64,000 nucleotides of DNA from Chionoecetes opilio. Lineage: Eukaryota > Arthropoda > Malacostraca > Decapoda > Majidae. The stretch is taken from the NCBI GenBank assembly GCA_016584305.1, contig JACEEZ010005919.1:186001-250000 (forward strand), read 5' to 3'. The notes beneath the pieces are model-generated. The model was not told where the DNA came from. It did not search any database and was given only the letters and a program-made list of their open reading frames with translations. Shown here piece by piece: positions 52,850 through 64,000 of the stretch. Positions within the stretch are counted from its first letter, which is position 1. Every line of letters begins with the position of its first letter. Position numbers and translations under genes: made by a program.

Positions 52850-55380
52850 TAGAGGTGAGCAAGACACCCCAGTGGTAACACATTGCATCTCTAATGGAAA
52901 AAACGATAAATCCATTTTGAGTATGTCGGTCCTTACTGATCTTTTTTTCAATGTTCTGCCATGACTCCCCGGTGGTTCAGTAAGGGAGTAACAACCACAG
53001 AAGAGGTTAAAATTTTCCATATTTTATTTGTCTACCAAAAAGTCAACTACAAAAAGTATATCAAACATTAAAAGTTCTCTTAACTTGGTCCCAGTCTTGG
53101 AAAAAAAATATAAAAAATAAATTACAATACAAAGTTTCACTAGAGAAATGCAAACAGTGAACAGTAGAAAAATACCTTAAACTAGGGATGTGCTCTGTAC
53201 AGTTTGGCACCACGAAGAACGCTGGTGTGGGGTATGCAGACAGGCAGGCAGACTGGCTGGCTGGCGGTGTGGTGGGGCAAGGCAGTTATTGTACTCATGA
53301 ACTGTGTCGAAAAAGGCACTGATGAGCCACGAAGAACTAAGCCGCGTGGGAGAAGGAAGACTGAAGACACAAGAGTAGTTCCCCACCACCAAAACCACCG
53401 CCACCGCAGGCCTAGCCCCTCCGCAACTCTTGTTACTTCCAATTATTATTCACGTTGGCCACTTGGACGGGTGAAAGCGGGACCCTCATGCACACCACTC
53501 CCCACTCAAACAGACATACTCATCCATGGTAACACATTTTACGTAACATCCACACTACACAACAAGACTTGCACACTTCCAAACACACCACATGCACACA
53601 CGGTCCCGCCCACCATGGTACTCTCCCTTCCCACACTGAGAATCTATTCCCCATTGAATTTTGTTCGTCGCGTAACGTTCGGCACTTCTTCAGTGGGTTG
53701 GTTCTTGCGATAAAATCAGTAAATATCAGTTCTCTAGTTGTATAAGTGAAGAACTCCTGATTTTTTTCTTCCATCCCGGCTGATACTAAGTACTTTTTTT
53801 TTTCTCCTCCTAAATTCGAAACATCAAATGGAACTGCCACCAAGGCACTGCAGACAGGGTCAACCATTTCCCCTTTTTTCCTTTTTTGGAACCTTCAACT
53901 TTCCTGAATCCACGGTGGTGTTCCTCCGGCCGGCAGTCCTGGCGACAGTCTCACTTGACTCTTTAACACTACAAGAACAGGCTCAGAGTTATGCAAATGT
54001 TCACTGGCTCACCAGGTACAAAAAGGCATAAATAAATAAATAAAAGTTAAAAGTTTTGTTTTCCCTTCAAACAGGGAAATTTGGCTATGACAGTGATAAC
54101 ACAATGAACTTTTGAACTTGGTGCTCATCACTGCAGAACTCCTGTGAGGCGGCGGGGCGTTGGGCCCCTCGCCTCGCACGTCATGTTCCCTCGCTAAGGT
54201 GGGTTCAGGCAAGTGTTGGCATCCCTCGAGGCTATAAACACACCATAGGAGGAAGAACAGGGGTCCTATGAACACAGGAAATACAAGGCAGAGAGAAGCG
54301 GGGACAGAGCTGTCTATACAGGGAGCAAGTGAAGAAAGAAGACAACACAAATAATTTAAATAAAATACATAAATAGTAAAGAACAAGTTTGGTCCCCTTA
54401 ATTACACTGAGATCTGTAGTCCCTTTGTAGAGCATTAGAAATGCAATGGAATTTCATGGTATGAAGGCAGACATCAGATTTACAGGTCCCAGCAGCACCC
54501 CTGACTGGAGCAACAGCCCCGTGCTCCTGCCACACCCTCAACACTGTGTGAGTGACAGGCAGACCGGGGGGATGTGTTGCCCTGGCCAGAGCACAAAAGG
54601 TGGAGGAATAAGGAGTTTGTGAGGTCCATGGGTGACAGGGTAGTGATGGTGGTGGAGCACTTGATGTCACCCACTGGTCAAGGGTTTTGTGGAGCAGCAA
54701 TGACCACCCACACAGCACCACCAGGGCTGTGTGTGCACCATGAGGCCATGCGGTGAGGTGCACGCCATCAGGTTGCCACATGTTCGGAGGTTGGGTGGTG
54801 GTGCTGCGTGGCAGAAGAATTCCCACCTCACACTAATACTAGTTGGCCTCGGGTGTCGTGAGGCCGTGTCCACCGCAATGGTTAAGTTGTGAGTGTTGTG
54901 CGTCCCTGAAGGTGGCTGCCGGTCACCTACACCGGCACGTGTGGCCTTGGCATACACCACAGGGGGGCATCCCCAACCAAACATTGTATGTATGCAATGC
55001 CAGCCCACATCTGACACCTAAACTTGAGAGGAACTCCCTTGATAAATAAAGAAAAATCAATGATATTGAAAGTAACCTAGTAAAGATTTGTACTATTGGC
55101 TTTTTAGGACAGGAGGTAAAATGTAGAGGACATCACTGGTTCCTCAGGCATTGTGCTGTGATGCTGCCCGGGCGGGGCGTGGACATCACTGGCTGGCTGC
55201 TGCCTTTATGTTTTGTGAGACAATTTCTTCACAACTTCATAAATTAACCATTTGTTGCAGAGCTAAAATTAACTATGAATTTCAAAAGATCCAATTGAAA
55301 AGAATTAAGTGAAGATTTTGATGACCTAATTATTTGTTGTGATTGTTCCTGACGGGCAAGGTATGAGTGGAGGCCGGTGG
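52850..55380. other. Intergenic / MAP3K1 3' flanking sequence
   Basis: This probably includes the MAP3K1 3' UTR. An AATAAA on the minus strand (plus TTTATT near 53023) is one candidate polyadenylation signal but is far from the stop. No other gene is recognised. Confidence 0.4.
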
Positions 55381-63044
<7,664 letters not shown>

Positions 63045-64000
63045 CTGGGAGGGCAGGGAGAGAAAAACATACTTGGGGTTAGATATTGGGAGGGTGACAG
63101 AAATTACGTATCTAACAAAATAATAAGGAAAAAATATACTTGGTTAAGATATTGTATGGGGGGATGACATAAAATACGTATATAACAAAATAATAAGGAA
63201 GAGAAAAATGTATATACTTGGGGTAATAAAATGGGGGGGGGGGGGGGGGGGGCAGTATACAACAAAAACATATAGAATTATGAAAATTGGTACAAAATTA
63301 ATGCTATAAATGTAATAAATGTAAAAAGTTACAAAGAAATAAATGCATTGAAAGCAAAATACATAAACAATAATAGAAGCGAAAGGTGTGTGTGTGTGTG
63401 TGTGTGGTATAGGTTCCGCCCCCCGTGCCCCAATCCCATCATATGGCACAGTTTTGGAACAGGGTCGACCAGGGGAAGGTTTTAAGCCCACTTATAGGAT
63501 GATCCGATCACTTTTTCTTCTTTTTTTTTTAGCAGCCTATTAGCGAGAATTGTGAAAAAAAGTGGGTTGCGAGAATTGAGGAAACCTTGATGTAGGGTGA
63601 TGGGTAATGGGTGAGTGAATGGGTGGGGTGATGGGTAATGGGTGTGGGGTGATGGGTGAGTGAATGGGTGGGGGGTGATGGGTTGGGGTGATGGGTGATG
63701 GGTGAGGGAATAGGTCGGGGGTGATGGGTAATGGGTGAGTGAATGGGTGGGGGGTGATGGGTAATGGGTGAGTGAATGGGTGGGGGGTGATGGGTAATGG
63801 GTGAGTGAATGGGTTGGGGGTGATGTGAATGGGTTGGCGTTAATACATACATTTCTACATCCATGATTTCAGGAAAGTTAGAAGGGGCTATCTGGAGTCT
63901 GTGTTTGGTGGGCCGAATGGCCCACCAATAGCCCTCCGCAGGAGCTAGCCAAAAAGTCCGCCCGGAGGGCGGCTTTGCAGCTATTAAACAATAAAATATA
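63045..64000. other. MAP3K1 intron sequence at the window edge
   Basis: No exon is recognised. It contains a G18 run near 63234-63252, a (TG)n tract near 63388, the GATGGGTAATGGGT minisatellite and, at 63890-64000, a GC-rich repeat-like end (CCGCCCGGAGGGCGG palindrome). Confidence 0.5.
63597..63835. repeat. GATGGGTAATGGGTGAGTGA minisatellite
   Basis: About six imperfect units of 38-46 bp built from GATGGGTAATGGGTGAGTGA and ATGGGTGGGG. G-rich on the plus strand. Confidence 0.9.

Overview
This is a stretch of animal nuclear genome, most likely from an arthropod and probably a decapod crustacean. The reasons are intron-rich genes with metazoan GT-AG junctions, very abundant microsatellites and minisatellites, and many short inverted-repeat transposons. 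The taxon is an inference; no species-diagnostic gene is present. There are no bacterial genes, operons, rRNA genes or CRISPR arrays.

Three protein-coding genes lie head to tail, all on the minus strand. (1) An FKBP15/WAFL-like gene runs from about 28995 down to about 19500. It has an N-terminal WH1/FKBP-like part, coiled-coil exons and a conserved C-terminal block. (2) A Cramped (CRAMP1) orthologue runs from 49161 down to 34898. It has a SANT domain, the conserved block after it and the conserved C-terminal motif, across about 16 exons. (3) A MAP3K1 (MEKK1) orthologue runs from 63044 down to 55381, with SWIM, RING and a complete kinase domain. Its 5' exons lie beyond the right edge. I placed exon boundaries by matching splice signals with codon phase; most junctions agree in phase. 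A few in FKBP15 and in the Cramped C-terminal region do not, and these are flagged. The three proteins (an endosomal/actin scaffold, a chromatin regulator of linker-histone genes and a stress MAP kinase kinase kinase) do not form an obvious pathway.

The left 19 kb holds no gene I recognise. It is dominated by a 5.8 kb array of about 194 copies of a 30-bp unit (4588-10402), a 26-bp minisatellite, tRNA-derived SINEs and several MITEs. Introns and intergenic spaces are full of non-autonomous DNA transposons. These include a piggyBac-type TTAA MITE family (four intact copies), a hAT-type element with a perfect 8-bp target duplication, Tigger/pogo-type elements with TA duplications, and three foldback elements built from inverted arrays of short subterminal motifs.

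The most unusual signal is that splice junctions themselves have been copied. A 54-bp tandem repeat carries the 5' splice site of the Cramped SANT exon (10 copies). A 33-bp tandem repeat carries a MAP3K1 3' splice site (about 10 copies). A third segment duplicates the 3' splice site of another Cramped exon. Both tandem periods are multiples of three, and the MAP3K1 array stays open in frame with its exon.
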